In this document: positions 1 to 8,439 of the stretch, piece after piece
Layout: each line of letters starts with the position of its first letter
Position numbering within the stretch: the stretch's first letter is position 1
Assembly (NCBI GenBank): GCA_028281285.1
Contig: JANQKF010000015.1
Span: forward strand, 62,001 to 126,000
Direction of reading: 5' to 3'
From: Cyclobacteriaceae bacterium
Lineage (GTDB): Bacteria > Bacteroidota > Bacteroidia > Cytophagales > Cyclobacteriaceae
DNA: 64,000 nucleotides
Notes under the pieces: model-generated
The model's database searches: none
Seen by the model: only the letters and a program-made list of their open reading frames with translations
Told to the model about the DNA's origin: nothing
Position numbers and translations under genes: made by a program

Positions 1-187
1 TGAAAAATCGGATGACATCCCAAATAAACCACCATTTGGCACGCCTCATTCCAAGTTCCTGGTAGCGATAATAAAATGCCTCCAATAGGTCTCCCTGAAT
101 CTCATCAATCAAATGATGAGCGCAGTACCACTCGAGAAATCGATTGGCCCATTTAGGCGGGGAATCCGATTTTGGAGCGTTTTGCAT
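1..187 (-). CDS. Orphan FtsX-type permease with prefix domain, N-terminal fragment (cut by window edge)
   Basis: Reading the minus strand from ATG at 187 gives about 62 codons that begin MQNAPKSDSPPKWANRFLEW and continue with the prefix signature (YCAHHLIDEIQGDLLEAFYYR). The same signature opens the other seven permeases in this window (WFCREDYLEEIEGDLVELFEKR type). The start overlaps the upstream PadR stop by one base (TAATG), so translation is probably coupled. The family continues into two MacB periplasmic domains and two FtsX membrane blocks, which would lie outside the window. Its function as a transporter or mechanotransmitter is inferred only. Confidence 0.85.
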   Translation of the reverse strand, partial: MQNAPKSDSPPKWANRFLEWYCAHHLIDEIQGDLLEAFYYRYQELGMRRAKWWFIWDVIRFF

Positions 188-513
188 TAGTGCGAAAAAT
201 TAAGTTTGGGCATCATATTCCAGAGCTTCATTCTATTTTCCTGAATTTCCTCCAGGGTCTTCAGTCCTAATTTTGTTACACTGAAAATCCGTTTCCTTCT
301 TCCTCCTCTCTCAGCAGTCGAACCACCCATTTTCGATTTAATAAATCCTTTCTTTTCCAATCGCTTCAAGACAGTATGAACTGCAGAGATCGAAATTCGT
401 GATCCCATAGTCTTATAATATTGTTCTGAAACAGTATAACCATAAGCCTCATCCGGCATTACGGCCACGATCAAAAGCACTGTTTCTTCCAGGTTACCTA
501 AATTCTGACTCAT
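187..513 (-). CDS. PadR family transcriptional regulator (cassette 1)
   Basis: A 108-residue winged-helix repressor of the PadR family. The N-terminal LGNLEETVLLIVAV helix is followed by the DEAYGYTV segment, the recognition region (ISISAVHTVLKRLEKKGFI) and the basic wing GGSTAERGGRRKRIF. I chose the ATG at 513. The longer reading from 537 would place its first codons inside the -7 promoter box and a palindromic operator, giving an odd FYNSCRN leader. The gene lies directly upstream of a prefix-domain permease and overlaps its start by one base. It probably represses this operon, including itself; the ligand is unknown. Confidence 0.9.
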   Translation of the reverse strand: MSQNLGNLEETVLLIVAVMPDEAYGYTVSEQYYKTMGSRISISAVHTVLKRLEKKGFIKSKMGGSTAERGGRRKRIFSVTKLGLKTLEEIQENRMKLWNMMPKLNFSH

Positions 514-515
514 AT

Positions 516-577
516 TTCTACAACTATTGTAGAACAAATATAAAAATCAACGTGACATTTCTACAACTATTGTAGAA
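516..577. promoter_or_regulatory. Two identical palindromic operators for PadR 1
   Basis: The 19-bp palindrome TTCTACAACTATTGTAGAA (8-bp arms, 3-bp centre) occurs at 516-534 and again, identically, at 559-577. The start-to-start distance is 43 bp, about four helical turns, so both sites face the same side of the DNA. One covers the -33 element and the other the expected start point and the bases just before the PadR ATG. This is a strong candidate for PadR autorepression. Confidence 0.75.
535..566 (-). promoter_or_regulatory. Promoter of PadR cassette 1 (TTG -33, TAnnTTTG -7)
   Basis: On the minus strand TATATTTG (535-542) matches the Bacteroidota -7 consensus TAnnTTTG exactly. A TTG (564-566) lies 21 bases upstream, matching the -33 element. 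The -33 falls inside the distal operator and the expected start point falls inside the proximal operator. This is seen in sequence; transcription itself is inferred. Confidence 0.6.
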
Positions 578-700
578 CTAATAGATGCTGCCCATTCTTA
601 AAAAGTTGTATATCCGGAAATATTTTTTCGTTCACACCTCAATTTCAATCAAAGTGGGCCATGAAATTTTGATTCGTTGAATTGAATTTGCTTTATTGTC

Positions 701-720
701 ATATCGTAAATAAACGATAT
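701..720 (+). promoter_or_regulatory. Inverted repeat at the start of the GNAT gene
   Basis: ATATCGT (701-707) and its exact complement ACGATAT (714-720) flank a 6-base AT spacer and end in the ATG at 719. This could be a regulator site or a small hairpin masking the start codon. No function is known. Confidence 0.35.
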
Positions 721-1204
721 GAAAAAAGTAGAGATTCTTCCCTATTCGACAGAACTTGGAGAGCATTTCAAGTCAATTAGTTATGAATGGCTCGACCGAT
801 ATTTTGGCATTGATGATGTAGACCGAGAAGTCCTTGAAAATCATAAAGCCAATATCATCGACAAAGGCGGTCGCATTCTTTTCGCTAAAGTGGATGATGA
901 AATAGTTGGAACATGTGCATTAATTAAGCATGAAAAGGGCATTTATGAATTGGCCAAAATGGGGGTAAGAGAAGCGCATCAAGGACAAAAAATCGGAGAA
1001 ACCCTGGCCAAAGCGGTCATCGAAGAAGCTCGTGGTCTGAATGCCAATTATGTAGTGCTGGAATCAAGTGAGAAACTGGAAGTGGCTTTAAAATTATATG
1101 AAAAGCTAGGGTTTAAAGAAGACAAACACCTAATTAAGGAACCCTTTTCCAGATGCAATGTGCAACTGATGTTAAAACTAAATGAGAATGAAGCAGGAAA
1201 TTAG
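719..1204 (+). CDS. GNAT family N-acetyltransferase
   Basis: A 161-residue protein of normal GNAT length. The central strand GTCALIKHEKGIYELAKMGV is followed by the acetyl-CoA loop QGQKIG (residues 88-93) and a helix ending in EEAR. Near the end ALKLYEKLGFKE is the usual GNAT motif B. It should transfer an acetyl group from acetyl-CoA to an amine in the cytosol; the substrate cannot be told. The start at 719 sits within a perfect inverted repeat. The gene overlaps the following DinB-like gene by 17-23 bases, so the two are probably co-translated. Confidence 0.88.
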   Translation: MKKVEILPYSTELGEHFKSISYEWLDRYFGIDDVDREVLENHKANIIDKGGRILFAKVDDEIVGTCALIKHEKGIYELAKMGVREAHQGQKIGETLAKAVIEEARGLNANYVVLESSEKLEVALKLYEKLGFKEDKHLIKEPFSRCNVQLMLKLNENEAGN

Positions 1205-1715
1205 ATGGTTCGACCGAAAGTTTGAATTTGATCATTTGAAAGGAACTTACCCTTCCATTTATGAACGACTCTCAGGTTTGCTGATTCGACTGGAACATAA
1301 ATTAGAATCAATCCCTGTGGAACACCTTCACATCCAACCAGATGGAAAATGGTCTATCAAGGAACATATTGGTCATCTCATTGATCTGGAAAAGCTATGG
1401 AGCGCGCGAATGAAAGATTTCGTTGATGGTGCCAAAGTTTTATCTCCTGCTGACCTTGAAAACAGAAAGACACATGAAGCCAATCATAATAAGGTTTCCT
1501 TGGAAGACCTTATCGATAGACTTGGGGCGGAACGAGAATTGTTTTTGTCCTATTGCAAAGAATTAGCATCCGTAGCCGAATTAAAAACTTCGCTTCATCC
1601 TCGCTTAATGCAACCAATGCGTGTAATCGATTTGGCCTATTTCGTAGCAGAGCATGATGATCATCACCTGGCGGCAATAACGGAGATCAACACAAACCTT
1701 TTGGGTCAATTTTGA
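1182..1715 (+). CDS. DinB/YfiT-like four-helix metalloprotein
   Basis: A 177-residue DinB-superfamily protein. Conserved histidines fall where the family binds metal: H65 in KEHIGHLIDLEKLW, and H158 and H162 in VAEHDDHHLAAITE. KWSIKEHIGHL is the typical first-helix motif. Members are often thiol-dependent transferases or stress proteins; the actual reaction is unknown. ATG codons at 1182 and 1188 are both possible starts, and either overlaps the end of the acetyltransferase gene. This suggests a two-gene operon. Confidence 0.85.
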   Translation: MRMKQEIRWFDRKFEFDHLKGTYPSIYERLSGLLIRLEHKLESIPVEHLHIQPDGKWSIKEHIGHLIDLEKLWSARMKDFVDGAKVLSPADLENRKTHEANHNKVSLEDLIDRLGAERELFLSYCKELASVAELKTSLHPRLMQPMRVIDLAYFVAEHDDHHLAAITEINTNLLGQF

Positions 1716-1751
1716 TATTTTAGAGGAACGGCCCTAAGATTTTGGGCAACA

Positions 1752-2879
1752 TTGTCTAAAAACTCAGGTTTGTCACTTCAGATTCTGTTCTTATTCGGAT
1801 TTTTTCAAGGTGTAATCCTTGCCCTGGCCTTGATGGCAAAAAGTAAAAAATCAAAGGCCAATAGAATTCTGGCAATACTGATCCTATTACTTTCAATACA
1901 ACTCGGTCTTACATCTGAGAGCAAAGGAATCGTGGCCAACTATCCGGATCTAAGAGGACTTGCATGGACACTACCCTATCTTTTTGCTCCCTTGACGTTT
2001 TTGTATGTTAGGTCATTATTGGTCAGTTCACCCATGAAATGGAAGCACTTGCTCCATTTGGCTCCCTTTTTTATTGCCATCCTTGGACTGTCTCCTTATT
2101 TCTCCCTGTCGGCCATTGAAAAAATTGAGTTTGACATTACGGCAAGCTCCTACTTCTTCACATTTGCGATCGCCTATGAAGCGATCCGTATAGTGCAAAT
2201 TATCGTTTATGCCATCCTCACTATTAGCCTTATAAAGAGATTCAAGAGTGCTGCCCAAAGAGAAATAAGTACGATTCAACTTAATTGGATATACCAATTC
2301 ACCTACACTTCCCTGGCCTCCTGGGTGATTGCTTCCTTAGGAATAGTAGCTTTCTTTGTCAATCTTGATTTGCCGATCAATCCCTTCAATCTTGTTTATC
2401 TCCTGTGTCTGATCTTTATCTATGTTCTGGGATTCAAAATACTCTCAAATCCGGTGGTTTTCGGGTACTATCTTGGATCGTCAAATGCTACTACAGATTC
2501 TTCAGCACGTTATAGCAAGTCTGGTTTCAAGGGTTCGGATGAAGACAAATACCTCAAATCACTTGACGAATTAATGACACGAAAGCAGCCCTACCTCGAA
2601 CCGGAAATCACCATCGCTGAAATCGCTGAAATGCTCAATATCTCCAAGCACCATTTCTCGCAACTGATCAATGAAAAGCTCAACAAAAACTTCTTTGATT
2701 TCGTGAATTCCTACCGAATCGAACATGCAAAAACAATGCTTTGCGATCCAGGCAACAACCATCTGAAGATATTAGCCATAGCCTACGATTCAGGTTTCAA
2801 TTCAAAGTCTACATTCAACAGTCTTTTCAAAAAATACACTGGAATGACTCCTTCCAAATATAGGAGTGACTTTTCCTAA
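1752..2879 (+). CDS. Membrane-bound AraC family regulator (7TM-AraC type)
   Basis: A 375-residue protein with about seven hydrophobic helices in residues 8-235 and a C-terminal AraC helix-turn-helix domain (about 270-375). Features of the latter are ITIAEIAEMLNISKHHFSQL, the second helix near AYDSGFNSKSTFNSLFKKYTG and the closing PSKYR. It probably senses a signal at the inner membrane and controls nearby transcription. No in-frame ATG precedes the first membrane helix, so the start is taken as TTG at 1752. The first ATG would remove part of helix 1. The target may be the lipoprotein hydrolase gene just downstream (inference). Confidence 0.85.
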   Translation: MSKNSGLSLQILFLFGFFQGVILALALMAKSKKSKANRILAILILLLSIQLGLTSESKGIVANYPDLRGLAWTLPYLFAPLTFLYVRSLLVSSPMKWKHLLHLAPFFIAILGLSPYFSLSAIEKIEFDITASSYFFTFAIAYEAIRIVQIIVYAILTISLIKRFKSAAQREISTIQLNWIYQFTYTSLASWVIASLGIVAFFVNLDLPINPFNLVYLLCLIFIYVLGFKILSNPVVFGYYLGSSNATTDSSARYSKSGFKGSDEDKYLKSLDELMTRKQPYLEPEITIAEIAEMLNISKHHFSQLINEKLNKNFFDFVNSYRIEHAKTMLCDPGNNHLKILAIAYDSGFNSKSTFNSLFKKYTGMTPSKYRSDFS

Positions 2880-2949
2880 AAGTAGAGGTACGAACTTAGC
2901 GGTTTGGACGATTCGCACTCCTAAAGGCCACTTCTTTGCCTAAAAAAAG

Positions 2950-3987
2950 ATGAAATCAATAAAGAAAATTATCCTATTCGGAATCATCGTACTGATCATT
3001 TTCAGTGCGAGTTGCGCACGTACACCTCAATACAGCAATCGAATAGATAATGGAGTAGCCTCGCTCGAAACACTTGTGGTAAATGGAGACGAACAACACC
3101 TTTTGATCAGAGGTAAGAATATGAACAATCCAATTCTCTTGTTTCTACATGGCGGACCCGGAATGCCAATGATGTATATGGCTCACGAATTTCAGAAGAA
3201 GCTCGAAGAAGACTTCATGGTTGTTCACTGGGATCAACGTAGTTCCGGAAAATCATTCAAGAAAGATCTGAGTGCTGAAACCATTAATGTCAGACAGTAT
3301 CTCAATGATGCCAAAGTGGTGATTGAAAATCTCAGGGAGCGTTTTGCAGGAAACAAGTTCATTTTAGCCGGGCATTCCTGGGGCTCATACCTGGGAACAC
3401 TTTTAATATCCGAAAACCCTGACCGGTTTGATGCCTATGTTGGCATTGGACAAGTGGTAGATGACAGCATTGCTCTCGTGATGCAAAAGGACTTTCTCGA
3501 AGCCAGGGCAGTGGAACGACAAAAGGAAAAAGAGATCACAGAATTGAGAGAAAAGGGGACAGCCGTATTTGAAAAATACCTTTTCAAATATGGAGCCGAG
3601 TTAAAGGATTCCAAGAGCTTCATGCCCTTTATTTGGTCTGGATTAAAAAGTCCGGAATACACTTGGGGTGATGTGTTCAAAGTGCCACAAGGTTCTAGTA
3701 CTGCTTCCGCAAGAATGAAGTATAACGTAATAGACGGAAGTCTTTTGGAAGAGGAGATATTCGACTTTCAAATTCCCGTATTCTATTTCACTGGTAAATT
3801 CGATTATACAACTCCATTCCCACTAATCGAAGATTATTACTCCAAAGTCACTGCACCATATAAGGAATTTGTGTGGTTTGAGAACTCCGCTCATTTTCCT
3901 TTTTTCGAAGAACCCGATGAATTTTATCGTGCGATGAAAGCGATCAAGAACTTCTTGAATCAAAATGGGGCAATATCTTCCAACTGA
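2950..3987 (+). CDS. Alpha/beta hydrolase lipoprotein, prolyl-aminopeptidase-like
   Basis: A 345-residue secreted lipoprotein. A hydrophobic N-terminus ends in the lipobox FSAS-C22. The enzyme body has the oxyanion motif HGGPG (67-71), DQRSSGKS and the nucleophile elbow GHSWGS (S143). The late FDYTTP and ENSAHF segments can supply the catalytic acid and histidine. HGGPG with DQRG-like motifs is typical of proline iminopeptidases and related hydrolases. It likely acts in the periplasm or at the outer membrane on a small peptide or ester. A terminator follows at 4077-4101. Confidence 0.85.
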   Translation: MKSIKKIILFGIIVLIIFSASCARTPQYSNRIDNGVASLETLVVNGDEQHLLIRGKNMNNPILLFLHGGPGMPMMYMAHEFQKKLEEDFMVVHWDQRSSGKSFKKDLSAETINVRQYLNDAKVVIENLRERFAGNKFILAGHSWGSYLGTLLISENPDRFDAYVGIGQVVDDSIALVMQKDFLEARAVERQKEKEITELREKGTAVFEKYLFKYGAELKDSKSFMPFIWSGLKSPEYTWGDVFKVPQGSSTASARMKYNVIDGSLLEEEIFDFQIPVFYFTGKFDYTTPFPLIEDYYSKVTAPYKEFVWFENSAHFPFFEEPDEFYRAMKAIKNFLNQNGAISSN

Positions 3988-4076
3988 CTAACGACCTTCT
4001 GAAGGTTGTAAATATTTTGGAAAACAGCGTTTTATGGTAAAAGAACCCCTTTCACCGGTAACAGCCGAACTTATTC

Positions 4077-4101
4077 AGAGGAGCCATGGCTCCTCTTTTT
4101 T
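4077..4101 (+). terminator. Rho-independent terminator after the hydrolase gene
   Basis: A perfect 9-bp stem (AGAGGAGCC / GGCTCCTCT) with a 2-base centre is followed by T5 on the plus strand. It lies between the plus-strand hydrolase and the convergent TonB receptor. No T run follows on the minus strand, so it serves the plus direction. Confidence 0.85.
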
Positions 4102-6277
4102 AGTCTAAGTCTATGATTATCCCTCCATTCACAACAAACCCTTCCAAGGGAGCCCACACCTCAAAGGATTCAGGATCAGGATTCAACCCAAGGTTATAAG
4201 GTTCCAAATTGGATTGCCTGGTATCAGAGAAATTCTCCAGGTTTAGGTAAAGGCTGAATCTTTCGAATTTTCTAAGTGCCATTAACCCCACAATCACAAA
4301 ATCGGTAGTCTGAGTTCCATCCGATAACATTTGTCTACCGGTATAATAGCTTTCCAGACCGATTCTCCATTTGCCATGTCGCTCATACACCAAGACAGCA
4401 CCAATGTTGTGTTTTGCCGTAAGAGGCTTTTGATCATTGATATTATCATACTGAAGCTCAGTATCTATGAACGCATAGTTGAGAAACAACTTAAAGTCTT
4501 TGTACGTCAGTTTGAGATTTGTCTCCATTCCCTGACTTCTTACAGGTCCATCCGCATTTTCAAAAAAGAACCCTGCGGTACCAAGATTTCTTCGTAGCAC
4601 TATTGGGTCCTGTAACCGAGTATAGAAGAACAACTGATTCAGGCTAAACGTCCAATCCTCACCAATGGCCGTTCTATAGTTCACATCAAAATTTCCTCCG
4701 TATGAACGCTCAGCCTCTAAATCCGTCAGGTTGAGGGCCGATATACCCCGAAAGGAAAGTCGCTCAGAATCTTCCGTAAAAGGAGTAGGAGTTTTATAAC
4801 CCAAACCTCCTCCTATTCGATAGGTCAACTTCGGATTTACTTTGTAAGCCAAGGCAAATCTAGGTAGCAAAAACCAGCCATAAATATCATTTCGATCTAG
4901 CCTGAGGCCCGACTCAAATGACATTCTATCAGATAACTTTGAGACTTGTTGAATGAACCCTCCTACAGTAACCTGACTATAGCTCCTGTCCGAAATCGTT
5001 ATTGATCCCTCCTTAAAACTATCCGTGTAAACATTCAATCCTGTCACCCAGCTACTTTCTTGACTGCCAAAAGTGTAAGAAACCTCAGAAAATGAAGCCC
5101 ATTGATCGCCTTCGAACGAATGGCCAAACTGATTAATAGTACGATCAAAATTTTGCCAACTGTTCTTGATAGCCAGCTTTCGGTTTCCATTCCATTCTTT
5201 GTCATAACTCAATTGGTAAGAAAGTCGATTGGTAAGGTTTTCCTGGAGAAATTGGTTCATACTCCCCTGTTCGGATTCAATGGCATCCAAATTTCCACCT
5301 AGTCGATCTTCGAAGGTCCCATTCAATGAAAGTCTTATTTGACTTGATTGATCCGGATAATAGAAGAATACGGGGTTGACCGTAACCCTCCTGGATTTAG
5401 GAATGTCGGAGAAGTTATCATCGTTTGGATCAAAGCTTTCTTGAAGATTGCCAGTAGCAAAAAGGCTCATCCCAAATTTGTCTCCTCGTTTGGCGTGAAA
5501 GGCATTAAATGTCATTCCCCCGGCAGAAGTTCTATCCAGCATGTATCGGTTTTTTGCCTCTCGTTCGGGTTGAATACTAACTAAATTAACCAACCCCGCA
5601 ATCGCTCCTCCTCCATACAGGGTTGAATTACTTCCTTTAATTACTTCCACCTGCTTGAGGTCTAAGGGAGGAATTTGCATGATACTCAATCCACCAGAAA
5701 ATCCGCCAAACATCGGAAAACCATCTTTCAACAATTGTGTATATCGACCATCCAAGCCCTGGATCCGAATACTCTGGTTGGCTGAACTCGGGGATGTTAT
5801 CTGCATTTGAATGCCAGTACTCTCTCGAAGTAACATTGCAATATTATCTGATCTCATTACCGCCTTCTCCTCAAGCTCCTCGGTGCCCAAGAACTCAATT
5901 CTTGTCGGGATATCCTCTATACTTCTGGAAGCACGAGTGGTGGTAACAATCACTTCTTCCATCTCTTCCAAATCAGGAGACATTAAAATAATAATGGGTT
6001 GCTCTCGATTCGGAGCCACCTCAATGTCCCGGATTTGAGTTTTGAAACCTATAAAGGAGATTCTGACAGTGATTGAGGGCTCTGTTATACCATTCAATTG
6101 AGCAATTCCATTAATGTCCGTAATCGCTCCGAGATTTGGATTTATATAGATTGTTGCTCCTACCAATGGTTCTTGATTGGAAGCATCAAGGACACGAAAA
6201 CTGATAGAATTTTGAGCTATAAGTGTGGTTTTGACCAATATCAATAGGCATGACATGATCATTGCTTTAATGTACAT
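4100..6277 (-). CDS. TonB-dependent outer-membrane receptor with carboxypeptidase-like N-domain
   Basis: A 725-residue receptor. A signal peptide (about 1-21, ending LIAQ) is followed by a CarboxypepD_reg-like beta domain (about 23-105). A TonB-box-like stretch EEVIVTTTRASRSIEDIPTR leads into the plug domain, which contains IQGLDGRYTQLLKDG and VIKGSNSTLYGGGAIAGLVN. The rest is a beta-barrel ending in an aromatic-poor strand VNGGIIIDLD. It imports a ligand across the outer membrane using TonB energy. It lies 47 bp downstream of a His/Cys-rich DUF6660-like gene on the same strand, so a metal or metal-chelate substrate is plausible (inference). Confidence 0.9.
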   Translation of the reverse strand: MYIKAMIMSCLLILVKTTLIAQNSISFRVLDASNQEPLVGATIYINPNLGAITDINGIAQLNGITEPSITVRISFIGFKTQIRDIEVAPNREQPIIILMSPDLEEMEEVIVTTTRASRSIEDIPTRIEFLGTEELEEKAVMRSDNIAMLLRESTGIQMQITSPSSANQSIRIQGLDGRYTQLLKDGFPMFGGFSGGLSIMQIPPLDLKQVEVIKGSNSTLYGGGAIAGLVNLVSIQPEREAKNRYMLDRTSAGGMTFNAFHAKRGDKFGMSLFATGNLQESFDPNDDNFSDIPKSRRVTVNPVFFYYPDQSSQIRLSLNGTFEDRLGGNLDAIESEQGSMNQFLQENLTNRLSYQLSYDKEWNGNRKLAIKNSWQNFDRTINQFGHSFEGDQWASFSEVSYTFGSQESSWVTGLNVYTDSFKEGSITISDRSYSQVTVGGFIQQVSKLSDRMSFESGLRLDRNDIYGWFLLPRFALAYKVNPKLTYRIGGGLGYKTPTPFTEDSERLSFRGISALNLTDLEAERSYGGNFDVNYRTAIGEDWTFSLNQLFFYTRLQDPIVLRRNLGTAGFFFENADGPVRSQGMETNLKLTYKDFKLFLNYAFIDTELQYDNINDQKPLTAKHNIGAVLVYERHGKWRIGLESYYTGRQMLSDGTQTTDFVIVGLMALRKFERFSLYLNLENFSDTRQSNLEPYNLGLNPDPESFEVWAPLEGFVVNGGIIIDLD

Positions 6278-6324
6278 TAAATGGATGAATTAGAGATTAA
6301 AACTTGATTTCCTGGGTATTGGAA

Positions 6325-6630
6325 TCAAATTTTAGGTGGTTGCCAAATCTCAATAATTCCGGCCAGGTAATTATCAAGTCCAGAAGGTCTCATTCTGTCA
6401 ATACTTTCAGGAATCTCTTGAAGCCTCCAATTCAGAGTATATAAAACCGAAACTTCGCAACAAGAACAGCAGCAGAAAATACTACATTCATCGCTGCTAT
6501 GTTCATCAGAATCCTGATGCTCAGTTGACATATGAAACTCATTGGCACAATCATCACCTTCTTCGTGACTACAGGGCAGAAGATTAAAAAGTAAGATTAG
6601 CGATGCCAATATGACCTTAGGCAAGCTCAT
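6325..6630 (-). CDS. Small secreted Cys/His-rich protein, DUF6660-like
   Basis: A 101-residue protein with an N-terminal hydrophobic segment (about 1-20). A His/Asp-rich stretch (about 31-48) and a cysteine cluster ECSIFCCCSCCEV (about 48-60) follow, and it ends IWQPPKI. The layout and the WQPP ending match, from memory, the small DUF6660 proteins of Bacteroidota found beside cation-efflux and TonB receptor genes. A role in binding copper or zinc in the periplasm fits the residues but is not shown. It is first in an apparent operon with the TonB receptor. Confidence 0.75.
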   Translation of the reverse strand: MSLPKVILASLILLFNLLPCSHEEGDDCANEFHMSTEHQDSDEHSSDECSIFCCCSCCEVSVLYTLNWRLQEIPESIDRMRPSGLDNYLAGIIEIWQPPKI

Positions 6631-6716
6631 GTCACAAATTTAAGGGCCAAAAGGATGCAACATAGTTTCAAATGACAACTTTTCTTTAGTGCCGAAACAT
6701 TTTACATTATTTCCGT

Positions 6717-7358
6717 ATGTTAAGTGGTATGCTTACACTCGACTCGTTTCGAAAATTTTTTAGCAACCATCTGATTCTGGACATTCCTTCAACAACCTTT
6801 GAAAAAGGGGTGCATTGGGTAAAGGGCAAAAACGGCTCGGGAAAATCGACACTCTTCAATTGTCTGGCAGGATTACTCCCTTATAGCGGACATATTAAGC
6901 TTGAAGATATTGACCTCAGAAAGTCTCCGGAGGCTTATAAACTAAAAGTAAACTACAGCCAATCTGAACCCATTTATCCTGAATTCCTGACCGGATCCGA
7001 CTTGATACAATTCTATGTCAAACTGAAAAAGTCTAGCAGAGAACAGGTTGAAGAACTTGATCAACTTCTGGGAGTCAGTACTTATAAAAATCAACCCTGT
7101 GGCAACTTTTCGAGTGGTATGATGAAAAAGCTGTCCATACTCCTGGCTTTTTTGGGAAACCCAGAATGGATAATCTTGGATGAGCCCCTCATTACACTCG
7201 ATAAAGAATCTCAAATAGTTGTCAGTGAATTAATCAGATCCCGTGCGAAGAATGGCGTTTCCTTCCTTTTTGCTACGCATCAGGATTTTGAAAACTCGTT
7301 GATCAACCCTGACAATACCTGGATGATCAGCAATCAAACCCTGGAATCGGAGCTATGA
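6717..7358 (+). CDS. ABC transporter ATP-binding protein
   Basis: A 213-residue nucleotide-binding subunit. It has Walker A GKNGSGKST (37-45), the signature-like FSSGMMKK (131-138, a variant of LSGGQ), Walker B WIILDEP (151-157) and the switch histidine ATHQD (H188). The ATPase drives the membrane partner encoded next, with which it overlaps by ATGA. This pairing resembles small ABC-2/CcmA-type exporters. ATG at 6729 is an alternative start. It is the only ABC ATPase in the window, and it is bound to its own permease rather than to the prefix-domain permeases. Confidence 0.9.
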   Translation: MLSGMLTLDSFRKFFSNHLILDIPSTTFEKGVHWVKGKNGSGKSTLFNCLAGLLPYSGHIKLEDIDLRKSPEAYKLKVNYSQSEPIYPEFLTGSDLIQFYVKLKKSSREQVEELDQLLGVSTYKNQPCGNFSSGMMKKLSILLAFLGNPEWIILDEPLITLDKESQIVVSELIRSRAKNGVSFLFATHQDFENSLINPDNTWMISNQTLESEL

Positions 7359-8437
7359 ATCCTGTTTACAAGGTGCTGAACAGAATTTTCGTTACCGAGT
7401 TCTATCGTGCAAATACTGGGTTCTTTCTGGTTATTCTGCTCTTAGTCTTCGGTTTTCTGAAAACACCTGAACACATTTCAATTGCCGGGGCCCTGGCAGC
7501 CAATTCCAAATACTACTTAGTGGTATTAGGACTTTGGGTTTTGTATTCACTCAAAGTCTACCAGTTCTGCATTAGGTCCAAAAAGCTCCCTTCTTTACAA
7601 TTTGTGGCTGATTTCGGCATGATTTCATCGATAAACCGAACGAGTATAACCCTCCTGCTCCAGATTGGTCTTTCCTTACCTATTTTGGGATATAGCTTAT
7701 TCCTCGCCTATATGGCTTATACCACCCACCAAATCAATTCGATGATCCTGGTACTGGCAGGAACCACTTTGATCACAGTCATTTTCTCATTATTTCTCCA
7801 AAGGCTTTTAATAAAACCAGTGGACCTTTCCACTAGCTCAAGAATTATGAGCTGGACCGGTGCAATACCCCGTAACTTAAGTACTCTTTTCATTCACCAC
7901 CTCTTCCATCGATTGCCAATCCCATTTCTCCTAACAAAGGTATTTTCTTTGGCAATCGTAATTGGATCGTCAGCACTATACAGAAGTACAGAGGACGATC
8001 ATCGCTATCTATCGCTTGGAATACTGTTAGCAATTGGAGTGAATTCAGCTATAGCCTTTAGACATGCAGAATTCAAAAGCAATCGACTTCATATTTTCGA
8101 GAATTTGCCAATTAGTAAGTCAAAACAATTCATAAATGGATTACTGACTAGCGCGTTTATTCTGTCGCCTGAAATCATTGCAATGATCGGAAACAACTAC
8201 TCAGATGTCCCCATCACGAAATTATTTGCTATAGGATTAATGGGAATTTGTTTGATGATGCTTTATCACATTATTCCTTCTACTAAGCCCATGACAATGG
8301 ACAACTACACCAAGTATCCCTTCTTTCTGACCGCAATTCTCTTCTTTGTAATACTTGGTTATGTCAGTCCTATAATAATTGGCTTGATTGCATTGCTCAC
8401 GGCATTCTTTCTGTTTGTCTACAAGTACGCTCAATAG
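7355..8437 (+). CDS. ABC transporter membrane subunit, unassigned family
   Basis: A 360-residue polytopic protein with about nine or ten hydrophobic helices and no recognisable soluble domain. Its start overlaps the ATPase stop (ATGA), so the two subunits are almost certainly made together as one exporter. The substrate is unknown. It ends 2 bp before the convergent permease gene, and no terminator is visible between them. Confidence 0.75.
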   Translation: MNPVYKVLNRIFVTEFYRANTGFFLVILLLVFGFLKTPEHISIAGALAANSKYYLVVLGLWVLYSLKVYQFCIRSKKLPSLQFVADFGMISSINRTSITLLLQIGLSLPILGYSLFLAYMAYTTHQINSMILVLAGTTLITVIFSLFLQRLLIKPVDLSTSSRIMSWTGAIPRNLSTLFIHHLFHRLPIPFLLTKVFSLAIVIGSSALYRSTEDDHRYLSLGILLAIGVNSAIAFRHAEFKSNRLHIFENLPISKSKQFINGLLTSAFILSPEIIAMIGNNYSDVPITKLFAIGLMGICLMMLYHIIPSTKPMTMDNYTKYPFFLTAILFFVILGYVSPIIIGLIALLTAFFLFVYKYAQ

Positions 8438-8439
8438 AA

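Noticed and set aside
6635-6642. TAAATTTG box just before the DUF6660-like gene
   Set aside because: It fits the -7 pattern but lies only 4 bp from the ATG and has no -33 element at normal spacing, so I did not call it a promoter.
6717-8437. The ABC ATPase as partner of the prefix-domain permeases
   Set aside because: It overlaps its own permease (ATGA), lies on the other strand from cassette 2, and resembles exporter NBDs of another type rather than the MacB/LolD type.
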